Assembly: GCA_019459705.1 (NCBI GenBank)
Contig: JAIBFE010000215.1
Location: 1-33,639, forward strand
DNA length: 33,639 bases
Direction: 5' to 3'
From: Thiobacillus sp.
Lineage (GTDB): Bacteria; Pseudomonadota; Gammaproteobacteria; Burkholderiales; Thiobacillaceae
Shown one piece after another: positions 1 to 9,398 of this stretch. Position 1 is the first letter of the stretch. Every line of letters begins with the position of its first letter. The notes under the pieces are model-generated. The model did not search any database and was not told the DNA's origin. It saw nothing but the letters and a program-made list of their open reading frames with translations. A program made the position numbers and the translations under genes.

Positions 1-527
1 TAGCCGCATATGGTCGCGGGCGGGGGGTTGGTGCGGTGCGCGGGGTCCGTCTCTTTTATCTCGCGCCGGGGGGTGTCCGCGCGCGCGTCGTGGTAGGCGC
101 GGATCATCGCCACCCCGGCGAATTCGCCGTGCGCGCCTGCCATCGGCGCCATCGACACGCCAGCCATGCCGGTCACGTCCTTCAGCATCTCCTGCAGCTC
201 GAACATGCTGGCGAGGAAGCCCTGTCCCGTCTCGTCCGGGCTCGCAGGATGGCGCGCCAGGAACTGCGGCAGCATCGCCAGCGAATTGCACGCGCGCGGG
301 TTGTACTTCATGGTGCACGAGCCGAGCGGATAGAACTGCGTGTCGATGGAGAAGTTGAGCTGGCTCAATCGCGTGTAGTGGCGTACCACATCGAGCTCGG
401 AGACTTCGGGCAGCGCCGGCGCATCCTTGCGTCTGAGCGCGGCGGGCAGGTCGTCGAGGCTGCCGCCGGCAGCGGGCAACTGGGCGGCGGCGGTGCGGCC
501 GGGGCGGGAATGGTCGAATATCAGCAT
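1..527 (-). CDS. gcvPB: glycine dehydrogenase (decarboxylating) subunit 2, N-terminal part (truncated by window edge)
   Basis: Not in the ORF track because it runs off the window. I read it from the ATG at 527: MLIFDHSRPGR, then VVRHYTRLSQLNFSID and FYPLGSCTMKYNPR, a GcvPB hallmark, and later APMAGAHGEFAG. GcvPB is the PLP-binding half of the split P-protein. With GcvPA it decarboxylates glycine and passes the aminomethyl group to lipoyl-GcvH. About 175 codons are visible; the PLP-lysine region lies outside. The +36..542 ORF is its antisense shadow. It is the last gene of the gcv operon, separated from tpx by a heptamer inverted repeat that leaves no clear Shine-Dalgarno. The last ~25 visible codons fit the family poorly (AHRTNPPPA where AHGTNPxSA is expected), which suggests sequence errors near the edge. 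The family call is secure. Confidence 0.93.
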   Translation of the reverse strand, partial: MLIFDHSRPGRTAAAQLPAAGGSLDDLPAALRRKDAPALPEVSELDVVRHYTRLSQLNFSIDTQFYPLGSCTMKYNPRACNSLAMLPQFLARHPASPDETGQGFLASMFELQEMLKDVTGMAGVSMAPMAGAHGEFAGVAMIRAYHDARADTPRREIKETDPAHRTNPPPATICG

Positions 528-532
528 GGTGG

Positions 533-641
533 TAGGGGCTAGGATCTAGGAATTAGGGGCTAGGGGGAGCTGGAGCCTAATTTAAGGTGCGCGGCGAAGC
601 CGCACTTTCCCTAAATCTTGGCCCCTAGCTCCTAGTCCCTC
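533..641. repeat. heptamer inverted-repeat element, copy 1 (tpx-gcvPB gap)
   Basis: The left arm is tandem TAGGNNY heptamers (TAGGGGC TAGGATC TAGGAAT TAGGGGC). The right arm, read on the minus strand, is the same kind of array (TAGGAGC TAGGGGC). The centre is a GCGGC-GAA-GCCGC hairpin. The element begins at the tpx stop codon and ends 5 bases before the gcvPB ATG, so it makes up the whole spacer. In minus-strand mRNA it would fold into a long hairpin abutting the gcvPB start. Confidence 0.85.
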
Positions 642-1128
642 ACAAAACAGCCAGCGCGGCGTCGTAGTTCGGTTCCTGCTTGATTTCAGGCACCAGTTCG
701 GCGTGGAGCACCTTGTTGTTTTCGTCCAGCACGACCACGGCACGCGCGGTGATGCCGCAGAGCGGGCCGCTGGTAATGGCGACGCCGTAGTTCGTCATGA
801 ACTCGGCGCCGCGCATGGTCGACAGTGTGGTCACGTTGTTGGTGCTCTCGGCGCCGCAGAAGCGGCTCATCGCGAACGGCAGGTCGGCCGAGATAATCAG
901 CACGGCGGTGTTGCCGATGGCGGCGTCGTTGAATTTCTTGGTCGAGGTCGCACACACCGGGGTGTCGAGGCTGGGCACGATGTTGAGGATTTTTTTCTTG
1001 CCGGCGAAATCGGCCAGCGAAACGTCGGCCAGATCCTTGTTGACCAGCTTGAAGTCGGGCGCGGTGTCGCCGACCTTGGGAAACGTGCCTGCGACGTCGA
1101 TGGGGTTGCCGCCTAGAGTCACTGCCAT
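640..1128 (-). CDS. tpx: thiol peroxidase, atypical 2-Cys peroxiredoxin
   Basis: Reduces hydrogen and alkyl peroxides in the cell using thioredoxin. The translation [14 protein letters not shown]...[15 protein letters not shown]...[11 protein letters not shown] matches the Tpx family along its length. Peroxidatic Cys59 sits in the PxxDTxVC motif with Thr56, and resolving Cys91 is in RFCGAE. I chose the start at 1128 (162 aa) over the ORF-track start at 1155. AAGGAGAG lies a few bases upstream of 1128, and E. coli-type Tpx proteins begin at this point. The gene lies inside the gcv operon between DUF3144 and gcvPB, in the same direction, an unusual position. It probably shares the gcv transcript, but a promoter in the 71-nt gap upstream cannot be excluded. 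Confidence 0.95.
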   Translation of the reverse strand: MAVTLGGNPIDVAGTFPKVGDTAPDFKLVNKDLADVSLADFAGKKKILNIVPSLDTPVCATSTKKFNDAAIGNTAVLIISADLPFAMSRFCGAESTNNVTTLSTMRGAEFMTNYGVAITSGPLCGITARAVVVLDENNKVLHAELVPEIKQEPNYDAALAVL

Positions 1129-1199
1129 GTTTGCTCTCCTTGAAAAATCAATCAAATGTCGGGTGCATCAACGATTGTGCCCGATTCGTTCCATGCCAA

Positions 1200-1484
1200 T
1201 TAACTGCTTTGCTGGTCATGGCGAGCCATGTGCTCGTCCAGATTCTCGCGCAGCATGGTTTCGTACTGGTTCAGAAAATACGCGATTGCGGATTCCTTCT
1301 CCACCATCAACTGTGCCTTGTTCTCGGCTGCCGCCGCGATGACGAAGGCATTGAAGCGCGAGGCCGCAAAGAGCGCAGCCGCGCTCACCCGACTGGGTTT
1401 CGTCTCATTCAGCTGGGTGTTGGCCAGCGCAATATACGCATCGGCCATGTCATAGAACTGCTTGTCGCGCTGCACGTCGCTCAT
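1200..1484 (-). CDS. DUF3144 family protein
   Basis: A 94-residue helical protein beginning MSDVQRDKQFYDMADAYIALAN, with a conserved-looking middle (AAALFAASRFNAFVIAA) and C-terminus (YFLNQYETMLRENLDEH). I recognise it as DUF3144, a small proteobacterial family of unknown function. It has no signal peptide and no cysteines. Its ATG lies 9 nt after the gcvPA stop, with AAGGA overlapping that stop codon, so it is translated from the gcv transcript. Its neighbours gcvPA and tpx do not reveal its role. Confidence 0.85.
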   Translation of the reverse strand: MSDVQRDKQFYDMADAYIALANTQLNETKPSRVSAAALFAASRFNAFVIAAAAENKAQLMVEKESAIAYFLNQYETMLRENLDEHMARHDQQSS

Positions 1485-1493
1485 GCGGGTTCC

Positions 1494-2870
1494 TTAGCTC
1501 TTGTACGCGCACGGCGGCGCTTCGCGGCGCTTGGACAGGATACGTTCCAACTGTTGCGCGTAGTGATCGAGGTCGGCGGCGGTCTTGGTTTCGGTGACGC
1601 ACACCAGGATCGCCTGCCCGAGCTCGGGATACCAGCCGGAAATGTCCAGCCCGCCGAGGATGCCCTGCGCACGCAGCGCGCGCAGCACGGCCTTCGCGTT
1701 GTCGTTGAGCTTCAGCACCACTTCGTGGAAGTAGGGCGAGGCGAACGCGCGCGTGACGCCGGGAATCGTTGCCAGCTTGTCGGCCAGCGCCACGGTGTTG
1801 GCGTGGCTGTTGGATGCGACCTTGGCCAGACCCTGCGGCCCCAGCAGCGACATGTACTGTGTCGCCGCGGTGACCACCAGGCCCTGATTGGTACAGATGT
1901 TGGAGGTGGCCTTGGAGCGGCGGATGTGCTGCTCCCGTGCTTGTAATGTGAGTGCGAAGCCCGGCTTGCCGTCGAGGTCGACGGTGCGGCCGACGATGCG
2001 CCCCGGCATCTGCCGCACGAAGTCCTGGCGGCAGCACATGAAGCCGAAGTAGGGGCCGCCCGAGGCCATCGGTGCGCCGAGCGGCTGGCCTTCGCCGACT
2101 GCGATGTCGGCGCCTTTCGTTCCCCACTTGCCGGGCGCTTCCAGCACCGCCAGCGTGGTCGGGTTGACCAGCGCGATCGCCAGCGCGCCTTTGGCGTGCG
2201 CCCAGTCGGTCATGGCGTGCACGTCTTCCAGAACGCCTAATAAATTGGGCTGCGGAATGACGAGGCCGGCGAACGCGCCGGGGTCGGCCGGCAGCACCGT
2301 TTTTCCAGTAGCGGCGTCGTAGTCGAGTTCGACCAGTTCGATGCCCTGATTTTTTACGGTAGTGACGACCACGCTGCGGTAGATCGGATGCACGGTCTTC
2401 GGCACCAGCACGCGGCGCGAGGTCTTGTGCGAGCGGACCGCCATCAGCACCGCCTCGGCCAGCGCCGACGCGCCGTCGTACAGCGAGGCGTTCGACACGT
2501 CGAGTCCGGTCAGCCGCGTCATCATGGTCTGGTATTCGTAGATCAGCTGCAGCGTGCCCTGCGAGGCCTCGGCCTGATAGGGCGTGTAGGCGGAGTAGAA
2601 CTCGCCGCGCGTGGTGATCTGCCAGATCGCCGCCGGGATGTGGTGTTCGTAGACGCCGGCGCCGATAAAGTTGGACCAGAAGCCGTCCTGCGAGGCGCGT
2701 TCCTGCATCAGCCGCGCGACCGCCATTTCAGGCAGCCCGTCCGGCACATCCTTCAACTTGCCGGTCTTCAGCGCGGGCGGGATTTCGTCGAACAGCTCCT
2801 CGATGCTGGCCGCGCCAATGGCGCCGAGCATGGTGGAGACGTCTTCTTCAGTGTGGGGAATGAAGGGCAT
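1494..2870 (-). CDS. gcvPA: glycine dehydrogenase (decarboxylating) subunit 1
   Basis: 458 residues, the usual size for the N-terminal half of the split P-protein (EC 1.4.4.2). It starts [15 protein letters not shown]. Family blocks include [27 protein letters not shown] and GPYFGFM. It pairs with GcvPB to decarboxylate glycine. The -1 position relative to gcvH is filled by repeat copy 2, so the ATG is preceded by CCTAGCCCCTAAAGCAAA with no Shine-Dalgarno. The downstream neighbour is DUF3144 after 9 nt. No anomaly in the coding sequence; the overlapping ORFs at 1450-2127 and 1131-1946 are shadows. Confidence 0.97.
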   Translation of the reverse strand: MPFIPHTEEDVSTMLGAIGAASIEELFDEIPPALKTGKLKDVPDGLPEMAVARLMQERASQDGFWSNFIGAGVYEHHIPAAIWQITTRGEFYSAYTPYQAEASQGTLQLIYEYQTMMTRLTGLDVSNASLYDGASALAEAVLMAVRSHKTSRRVLVPKTVHPIYRSVVVTTVKNQGIELVELDYDAATGKTVLPADPGAFAGLVIPQPNLLGVLEDVHAMTDWAHAKGALAIALVNPTTLAVLEAPGKWGTKGADIAVGEGQPLGAPMASGGPYFGFMCCRQDFVRQMPGRIVGRTVDLDGKPGFALTLQAREQHIRRSKATSNICTNQGLVVTAATQYMSLLGPQGLAKVASNSHANTVALADKLATIPGVTRAFASPYFHEVVLKLNDNAKAVLRALRAQGILGGLDISGWYPELGQAILVCVTETKTAADLDHYAQQLERILSKRREAPPCAYKS

Positions 2871-2876
2871 TTTGCT

Positions 2877-2970
2877 TTAGGGGCTAGGAATTAGGAGTTA
2901 GGGCAGGCGGGGCCGAATCAAGGGGCGCGATGACGCCGCACATTCCCTAAATCCCAGCCCCTAGATCCTC
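2877..2970. repeat. heptamer inverted-repeat element, copy 2 (gcvH-gcvPA gap)
   Basis: The left arm reads TTAGGGGC TAGGAAT TAGGAGT TAGGGC. The right arm on the minus strand starts in the gcvH stop codon (TGAGGATC TAGGGGC TGGGATT TAGGGAA). The centre GGCG-CGATGA-CGCC is degenerate compared with copy 1. It fills the whole gap between the gcvH stop and a point just before the gcvPA ATG. Confidence 0.82.
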
Positions 2971-3358
2971 AGTGTGCTTCGGATTCCACCAACTTCTGGT
3001 ACGCAGCGGCATCCAGCAGTTCGGCGACATCGCCGGCGTTGGCGACTTTCATCTTGAACATCCACGCGGCGTAGGCGTCCTTGTTCACCGACTCGGGGCT
3101 GGCTTCGACGTCCGCGTTGGCGGCGATGCCTTCGCCTGCGACCGGGGCGTAGACGTCGGAGGCGGCTTTGACCGATTCGACCACTGCGCACTCTTCGCCC
3201 TTGGCGAGGGTGCGGCCGGCAGCCGGGGTTTCGATGAACACCATGTCGCCGAGCAGATCCTGCGCGTGATGGGTGATGCCCACGGTCAGCGTGCCGTCGG
3301 CTTCGACGCGCACCCATTCGTGGCTGGGGGTGTATTTGAGGTCTGCGGGGATGGTCAT
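2969..3358 (-). CDS. gcvH: glycine cleavage system H protein
   Basis: Lipoylated shuttle of the glycine cleavage system, carrying the aminomethyl group between the P, T and L proteins. 129 residues, normal length. [12 protein letters not shown] at the N-terminus and [14 protein letters not shown] are family signatures; Lys64 in ESVKA is the lipoylation site. GGAG a few bases before the ATG serves as ribosome binding site, unlike the other repeat-flanked genes here. It lies in the gcvT-gcvH-gcvPA order, with repeat elements on both sides. Confidence 0.98.
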   Translation of the reverse strand: MTIPADLKYTPSHEWVRVEADGTLTVGITHHAQDLLGDMVFIETPAAGRTLAKGEECAVVESVKAASDVYAPVAGEGIAANADVEASPESVNKDAYAAWMFKMKVANAGDVAELLDAAAYQKLVESEAH

Positions 3359-3364
3359 GGTTTC

Positions 3365-3472
3365 TCCAGGGTCTAGGAATTAGGAGTTAGGGGCTAGGGA
3401 AGCGAGTCATTCAGGAGGCGCGGCGAAGCCGCACATTCCCTGGATCCTGGCCCCGAGTCCCTGGCTCCTCAA
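3365..3472. repeat. heptamer inverted-repeat element, copy 3 (gcvT-gcvH gap)
   Basis: Left arm TCTAGGAAT TAGGAGT TAGGGGC TAGGGA. The centre contains GCGGC-GAA-GCCGC, identical to copy 1. The right arm on the minus strand (GAGGAGCCAGGGACTCGGGGCC) is more diverged. It occupies the gap between the gcvT stop and the gcvH ribosome binding site. Confidence 0.82.
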
Positions 3473-3476
3473 AAAA

Positions 3477-4556
3477 TCAAATCAATACCTTGCCGTTGCG
3501 CACGAACGGATATTTCACTACTTTGGCTTTCAGCTTCTTGTCGCGGATCTCGACTTCGACTTCCTCGCCCGGGGCGATGCCGAGGGGGATGCGGGCGAGT
3601 GCGATCGATTGCTGCATCGTAGGCGAAAACGTGCCGGAGGTGATTTCGCCGTTGCCATTCTTGGTGTGGATTTTCTGGTGACTGCGCAGCACGCCCTTGT
3701 CCAGCAGGATCAGGCCGGCTAGCTGCTTCGTCACTTCGCTCGCTTCGAGCGCCTTGCGGCCGACGAAGTCGCGCTCGGTCTTCAGGTCCACGGTCCAGGC
3801 GAGGCCGGATTCCAGCGGGCTGGTGGTCTCGTCCATGTCCTGACCGTAGAGGTTCATCCCGGCTTCCAGCCGCAGGGTGTCGCGTGCGCCGAGGCCGATC
3901 GGCTTGCCGCCGGCCTCCATCAGCGCCTTCCAGAAGAAAGGTGCCGACTTTGCCAGCACCATCACATCGAAGCCGTCCTCGCCGGTATACCCCGTTCTTG
4001 CGATGAACATTTCGCCCATGGCGGCGGCGTTGAAGGGCTTGAGGGTGGCCGTGATCTGGTCGACGCCGGGCAGTGCCTCGTTCAGCGCCTGGGTGGCGTT
4101 CGGGCCCTGGATCGCGATCATTGCCAGATCGCGGCGCGGGGTGAGGGTGAGGCCCATGCCCCAGCCGGCGTTCATTTTTTCCATCCACGCGAGGTCTTTT
4201 TCTGCAGTGCCGGCGTTGACCACCAGGCGGAACCAGGATTCGTCCATGAAATAGATGATGAGGTCGTCGATGACGCCGCCGGCTTCGTTCAGCATGCAGG
4301 AATACAGCGCCTTGCCGGACACCTGCAGCTTGTCGACGTTGTTCGCCACCAGTCGGCGCAGGAAGGCGCGCACGTTGGCGCCCCTGATGTCGAGCGGCAG
4401 CATGTGAGAGACGTCGAACAGGCCGCAGCCGGAACGCACGGTGTGGTGTTCCTCGATCTGCGAGCCGTAGTTGACCGGCATGTCCCAGCCGCCGAAATCG
4501 ACCATTTTGGCGCCGAGTTCGCGGTGGGTGGCGTTGAGCGGAGTCTGTTTGAGCAT
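3477..4556 (-). CDS. gcvT: aminomethyltransferase (glycine cleavage T protein)
   Basis: Transfers the methylene group from aminomethyl-lipoyl GcvH to tetrahydrofolate, releasing ammonia. 359 residues. The N-terminus [20 protein letters not shown] and the block LFDVSHM are typical, and GYTGEDGFD is the folate-site motif. The C-terminal barrel ends [11 protein letters not shown] prefer this frame over the overlapping 366-aa ORF (3469-4569), which has no family features and very high Arg/Gly content. The gene is first in its operon and starts about 14 nt after the riboswitch terminator U-tract. The only ribosome-site-like sequence is a weak GGTGA. Confidence 0.98.
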   Translation of the reverse strand: MLKQTPLNATHRELGAKMVDFGGWDMPVNYGSQIEEHHTVRSGCGLFDVSHMLPLDIRGANVRAFLRRLVANNVDKLQVSGKALYSCMLNEAGGVIDDLIIYFMDESWFRLVVNAGTAEKDLAWMEKMNAGWGMGLTLTPRRDLAMIAIQGPNATQALNEALPGVDQITATLKPFNAAAMGEMFIARTGYTGEDGFDVMVLAKSAPFFWKALMEAGGKPIGLGARDTLRLEAGMNLYGQDMDETTSPLESGLAWTVDLKTERDFVGRKALEASEVTKQLAGLILLDKGVLRSHQKIHTKNGNGEITSGTFSPTMQQSIALARIPLGIAPGEEVEVEIRDKKLKAKVVKYPFVRNGKVLI

Positions 4557-4569
4557 GTCGAGTCACCAA

Positions 4570-4605
4570 AAATAAAAAAGGGTGAAGCGAGGATTCGCTT
4601 CACCC
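4570..4605 (-). terminator. intrinsic terminator of the glycine riboswitch (expression platform)
   Basis: On the minus strand GGGTGAAGCGA pairs perfectly with TCGCTTCACCC (11 bp, 4-nt loop ATCC), followed by TTTTTTATTTTT. It ends only ~14 nt before the gcvT ATG. The GGGTG that starts the stem can instead pair with CACTC just 5' of aptamer 2, giving an antitermination switch. Confidence 0.92.
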
Positions 4606-4808
4606 CACGGTCCTTGGGAACTGAGAGATTACGGCGCACTGAGTTGAATCAAACCAGCGCGCCGCTGCCCCTTCGGTGGCGATCGTGCGACCGCGCTCTC
4701 CAGAGTGTTTTCCCAGGATATTTGCCTGGGTGTTGCGGTCCTTTTGCCTGAGCGATTCCGGGTGAATTGCGCCTTCGGCGGCGTGCGGTGCACGCGCTCT
4801 CCCGCAAC
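4606..4808 (-). promoter_or_regulatory. tandem glycine riboswitch upstream of gcvT
   Basis: Two glycine aptamers read on the minus strand. Aptamer 1 (about 4733-4808) has GGGAGAGCGC, GCCGAAGGCGCAA and CTCAGGCAAAAGGACCG, closed by GTTGCGG/CCGCAAC. Aptamer 2 (about 4608-4704) has TGGAGAGCGC, CACCGAAGGGGCA and CTCTCAGTTCCCAAGGACCG. These are canonical glycine-riboswitch core motifs. The linker is about 30 nt and contains its own CCCAGG/CCTGGG hairpin, longer than I expect for this class. Known biology: tandem glycine aptamers switch on gcv operons when glycine is abundant. The overlap of aptamer 2 P1 with the terminator stem fits an ON switch. Confidence 0.95.
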
Positions 4809-4818
4809 GGGAAGGCGA

Positions 4819-4824
4819 ACTATA
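4819..4824 (-). promoter_or_regulatory. candidate -10 box of the gcv operon
   Basis: TATAGT on the minus strand about 10 nt before the first aptamer, in the short gap between the DUF3426 stop and the riboswitch. No good -35 hexamer is seen 16-18 bp upstream, so this is a position-based suggestion. Confidence 0.4.
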
Positions 4825-4860
4825 CCGAAGAAGCGTCAGGCCGACCAGCCTGGCGGCGAC

Positions 4861-5913
4861 TCAGTAGGTTAGTTGCATGTCGAAGCCCATGGGGGCCAGG
4901 TCACGCACCGTCAGCGGCAGGCTTAAGGGTTGTTCGCTGCGAGGGGGGATGCCGGCGGCAATACGCTGAGCGTCACCGAGGTATTCGCTGGGTGCAAAGC
5001 TGCGACGAGCCAGAGGGCGATTGCGCTGGTCGGTGAGGGTCAGCACGAGTACGGGCCAGGCCTGGGCATGGCCCGCCCGGTTGCCGAGGGTGAGGGTGAG
5101 CTTCAGGCGACCGCTGGCTTCGGTTTCCAGGTCGGAACCGACGACCTGCAGCAAGCCCAGGTTTTTTGGCAGGGAGAGCGTGCATCCCAGCACGGCACAG
5201 GCCTGCTCGAATGCCGGGCGGGCGTGCGGCAGCCGGCTGACCAGGGTGTCGCGCAGGAAATAGGTGGTTTGCGCAAGCAGCAGCGCCAGCAGCAGTGCGC
5301 TGGCCATGGCCCATACCCAGGGTTGTGTACGTCGCGCCCAGGGCTTGAAGCGGCGCGGTGCAGCCGGGGCGCGGGCCGTGCCGGGCATGGGGGCCGCATA
5401 TTCGATGCGTGTGGCAGGCAGGGGCGCTGCAACGGGCGCGGCCGGTGTGGCTGGGTATGCGGGTGTAACCGGCACGGAAGAATAGGCAGGCGCAGCGGGC
5501 GCCGATGGGTATGTCGAAGGAGCGGGATATATCTGCGGCAGCGGGCCGAGATCTTCCGACACCGGAATATCGGGGTCGATGAGAATGATCGAGGGCAAAT
5601 CGAGTGGCTCCTCGCGCTGGGCGATGCCGCGCGGGATGTCGGCAGGCGTGCTGTCCTCCTCAGGGGGGGGGGCCTCGGCCAGGGCGGTATCCGGAAGGGG
5701 CGCCGGCACGGTTTCCGGCAAAGGGGACGCTTCGGCAGGAACAGGTTCGGCTACCGCAGGAAGCGGCGATCCGTCTTCCATGAGCAAACTCAGGCGCGCA
5801 TCGAACGCCGCGCCACACACGCTGCATTGCACCCAGCCCTGCGCGGCGTCGAGCTGATCCGCTCCGAGGCGAAACACGCTCGCGCATTGAGGGCAGGTGG
5901 TGCGGTAGTTCAC
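4861..5913 (-). CDS. DUF3426 family zinc-ribbon membrane protein
   Basis: 350 residues. The N-terminus has a zinc ribbon (MJ0042 type) with paired Cys7-xx-Cys10 and Cys30-xx-Cys33. A long Pro/Ala-rich linker (about 50-190) follows, then one membrane segment (WVWAMASALLLALLLAQT) and a C-terminal DUF3426 domain. Function unknown; this family regularly follows prmA in betaproteobacteria. Start is GTG at 5913, overlapping the prmA stop (GTGA), so translational coupling is likely. The linker contains a run of ten C on the coding strand (5663-5672), giving Ala-Pro-Pro-Pro. A slip there would shift the frame before the membrane segment. Confidence 0.88.
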   Translation of the reverse strand: MNYRTTCPQCASVFRLGADQLDAAQGWVQCSVCGAAFDARLSLLMEDGSPLPAVAEPVPAEASPLPETVPAPLPDTALAEAPPPEEDSTPADIPRGIAQREEPLDLPSIILIDPDIPVSEDLGPLPQIYPAPSTYPSAPAAPAYSSVPVTPAYPATPAAPVAAPLPATRIEYAAPMPGTARAPAAPRRFKPWARRTQPWVWAMASALLLALLLAQTTYFLRDTLVSRLPHARPAFEQACAVLGCTLSLPKNLGLLQVVGSDLETEASGRLKLTLTLGNRAGHAQAWPVLVLTLTDQRNRPLARRSFAPSEYLGDAQRIAAGIPPRSEQPLSLPLTVRDLAPMGFDMQLTY

Positions 5914-6800
5914 TGCTTGACGCCTGCCAGGCGCACCCAGCCCTCGTCGATTGCGGGCGGATCAAAGACAAACCAGGTGCGGTAAACCGCCATCACGTCC
6001 TCGGCCTGCTCGGCCAGAATGCCGGACAGCACCAGTTGCCCGCCCGCCCGCACCCGCCCGGCCAGCAGTGGTGCCATGCCCTTGAGCGGATTGGTGAGGA
6101 TGTTGGCGACGACGACGTCGTACTGACCCGGCGCGAGTTCGCCGGGCAGGCAAAAATGCGCAGCCACGCCGTTCAGGTCGGCGTTGTCGCGCGAGGCGGT
6201 CACTGCCTGCGCGTCGATATCGACGCCGTCGACGTCTGCCGCGCCGAGCTTGACGGCGGCGATGGCGAGGATGCCGGAGCCGCAACCGTAATCGAGCAGG
6301 GTTTCGCCGCCCTTGATATGGGCGTCGAGCCAGCGCAGGCACAGCCGCGTGGTGGGATGGCTGCCGGTGCCGAAGGCCAGGCCGGGGTCGAGCTTGAGGT
6401 TGATCGCGCTGCTGTCGGGCGCATCGTGCCAGGTCGGCACGATCCACAGGCGCGGCGAGATCGGGATGGGATCGAACTGCGACTGGGTGAGACGTACCCA
6501 GTCCTGCTCGGCCACGGTTTCGACCGTGTATTCGGTGGGGGCGGGAATGCCCGCCTGTTTCGCCGCGGCGGCCAGTGTCGCCGCCACGTCAGCGCTCTCT
6601 TCCAGCAGCACCACCGCGATGCTGTGCGGCCACAGTTCTGCAGTCGGGTGATCCGGTTCGCCGAACAGCGGAGTTTCGTCCACCGTGCCGGCGTCGGCGT
6701 CTTCCAGCGACACCGACAGCGCACCCACGTCCATCAAAGCATCGGACAATGACTCGGCCTGTTTGGAGTCGACGAGGATGCGAACGGATTGCCAGGACAT
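5910..6800 (-). CDS. prmA: ribosomal protein L11 methyltransferase
   Basis: SAM-dependent methyltransferase that trimethylates ribosomal protein L11 in the cytoplasm. 296 residues, normal size. The N-terminal substrate-recognition part is followed by KLDPGLAFGTGSHPTT and the SAM motif LDYGCGSGILAIAA, then VVANIL in the active-site position. The gene precedes DUF3426 with a 4-nt overlap. Upstream is accC, separated by repeat copy 4; the ATG follows CCCATCTCCTAAAAA, with no Shine-Dalgarno. Confidence 0.97.
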   Translation of the reverse strand: MSWQSVRILVDSKQAESLSDALMDVGALSVSLEDADAGTVDETPLFGEPDHPTAELWPHSIAVVLLEESADVAATLAAAAKQAGIPAPTEYTVETVAEQDWVRLTQSQFDPIPISPRLWIVPTWHDAPDSSAINLKLDPGLAFGTGSHPTTRLCLRWLDAHIKGGETLLDYGCGSGILAIAAVKLGAADVDGVDIDAQAVTASRDNADLNGVAAHFCLPGELAPGQYDVVVANILTNPLKGMAPLLAGRVRAGGQLVLSGILAEQAEDVMAVYRTWFVFDPPAIDEGWVRLAGVKQ

Positions 6801-6803
6801 TTT

Positions 6804-6933
6804 TTAGGAGATGGGAGCTAGGGGCTAGGATTTAGGGGCTGGGAGCTAGGGGCTTGGTTTCGGGCACCAGTTTTAAACATACGCGGCCAATGGCCGCCCA
6901 TTTCCCCAGCCCCTAATTCCTCGTTCCTGATTC

Positions 6934-6937
<4 letters not shown>
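6804..6937. repeat. heptamer inverted-repeat element, copy 4 (accC-prmA gap)
   Basis: The longest copy. The left arm has at least six units (GGGAGC TAGGGGC TAGGATT TAGGGGC TGGGAGC TAGGGGC). The centre is GCGGCC-AAT-GGCCGC, a hairpin with a different sequence from copies 1-3. The right arm on the minus strand begins in the accC stop (TTAGGAATCAGGAACGAGG). It fills the spacer between the two genes. Confidence 0.8.
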
Positions 6938-8286
<1,349 letters not shown>

Positions 8287-8289
8287 GGT

Positions 8290-8394
8290 TTTTGAGGGGC
8301 GAGGGGCTGGGATTTAGAGACTAGGGGCGGTCACGCTGCGCGCGGCCATTTTCCCTGGCTCCTGGTTCCTAGCTTCTAGCCCCTAGACTCCTCA
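8290..8394. repeat. heptamer inverted-repeat element, copy 5 (accB-accC gap)
   Basis: Left arm GAGGGGC GAGGGGC TGGGATT TAGAGAC TAGGGGC. The right arm on the minus strand starts at the accB stop codon (TGAGGAGTC TAGGGGC TAGAAGC TAGGAAC). The centre CTGCGCGCGGCC is not a perfect hairpin. It fills the whole gap, ending 4 bases before the accC ATG. Confidence 0.8.
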
Positions 8395-8841
8395 GGCAAT
8401 CACAAACAGCGGCTCGCCGTACTCAACCGGCTGGCCGTTTTCGACCAGGATGGCCTTGATGACGCCGCCCTGGTCCGATTCGATTTCGTTCAGGAGCTTC
8501 ATCGCCTCGATGATGCACAGCGTATCGCCGGCATTGACGCTCTGGCCGACTTCGGCAAAGTTTTTCGAGCCGGGTGCCGGGGCGCGGTAGAAAGTGCCGA
8601 CCATGGGCGAACGTACGATGTGTCCTTCGGGCACGGCGTCTTCTGCCGGAGCGGCCGCAACCGGCGCCGCAATGGCCGGGGCGGCGGCATGCATCATCTG
8701 CGGGGCGTGGTGCATCATCATCGGCGTGCCCGCAATGCTCTTGGCGATGCGGACTTTTTCCTCGCCTTCGGTGATTTCCAGCTCGGCGATGCCGGAGGCT
8801 TCGACCAGGTCAATGAGCTTTTTCAGTTTTCTGAGATCCAT
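8392..8841 (-). CDS. accB: biotin carboxyl carrier protein of acetyl-CoA carboxylase
   Basis: Carries biotin between AccC and the carboxyltransferase. 149 residues from ATG 8841 ([17 protein letters not shown]); the 227-aa ORF in the track only extends this upstream through aroQ in the wrong frame. An Ala/Pro/Met/His-rich linker ([16 protein letters not shown]) joins to the biotinyl domain, with the biotin lysine in [16 protein letters not shown] weak AGGA lies before the start. The start lies 32 nt inside the end of aroQ, so the two are translationally close. Order aroQ-accB-accC is common in proteobacteria. Confidence 0.96.
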   Translation of the reverse strand: MDLRKLKKLIDLVEASGIAELEITEGEEKVRIAKSIAGTPMMMHHAPQMMHAAAPAIAAPVAAAPAEDAVPEGHIVRSPMVGTFYRAPAPGSKNFAEVGQSVNAGDTLCIIEAMKLLNEIESDQGGVIKAILVENGQPVEYGEPLFVIA

Positions 8842-9340
8842 GGGAGGTCCTGTTTTGGAGGTGGCGCAAGGCGAATTCCAGCGCCAGTTCGTAGCCGTGC
8901 GCGCCCAGTCCGGACACCACGCCGACCGCGAGGTCGGAAAAATACGAGTGATGGCGGAAGGCTTCGCGCGCGTAGATGTTGGAAAGGTGTACTTCGACGA
9001 ACGGGATGGCGGTGGCTGCCAAAGCGTCGCGCAGGGCGACGCTGGTGTGGGTGTAGCCCGCCGGGTTGATGACAATGAAGTCGACGTGGTCGCGCGCAGC
9101 CTGGTGGATGCGGTCGATCAGGGCGCCTTCGTGGTTGTGCTGAAAGGTTTCGACCTGGGCGCCGGCGGTTTCTCCGCGGCTGACCAGCGCACGGTTGATG
9201 TCCTCAAGTGTGGCGAGGCCGTAATGCTTGGGCTCGCGGCTGCCCAGTAAATTGAGGTTGGGGCCGTGCAAAACCAGCACGTGGGGGTGCAGACTGGGGA
9301 CCGATTTGGCCGCGGCGCGGCTGGTTCGTTTAGTCGTCAT
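8810..9340 (-). CDS. aroQ: 3-dehydroquinate dehydratase, type II
   Basis: Third step of the shikimate pathway, dehydroquinate to dehydroshikimate. Core motifs: [65 protein letters not shown] chose ATG 9340 (176 aa: [13 protein letters not shown]) because the ORF-track start at 9430 lies further upstream than the family normally extends. Even so it carries a ~20-residue basic N-terminal tail. No strong ribosome site at either start. The C-terminal tail ([12 protein letters not shown]) overlaps accB. Confidence 0.95.
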   Translation of the reverse strand: MTTKRTSRAAAKSVPSLHPHVLVLHGPNLNLLGSREPKHYGLATLEDINRALVSRGETAGAQVETFQHNHEGALIDRIHQAARDHVDFIVINPAGYTHTSVALRDALAATAIPFVEVHLSNIYAREAFRHHSYFSDLAVGVVSGLGAHGYELALEFALRHLQNRTSHGSQKTEKAH

Positions 9341-9398
9341 GGCGGCGAGTTTGCCGTAAATGAGGGTAAATTGTCCAGATATTGACGCTAAATCGCAA

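Noticed and set aside
3469-4569. 366-aa minus-strand ORF overlapping gcvT
   Set aside because: It is a +1-frame shadow of gcvT: Arg/Gly/His-rich with no family motif, while the 359-aa frame is a full GcvT.
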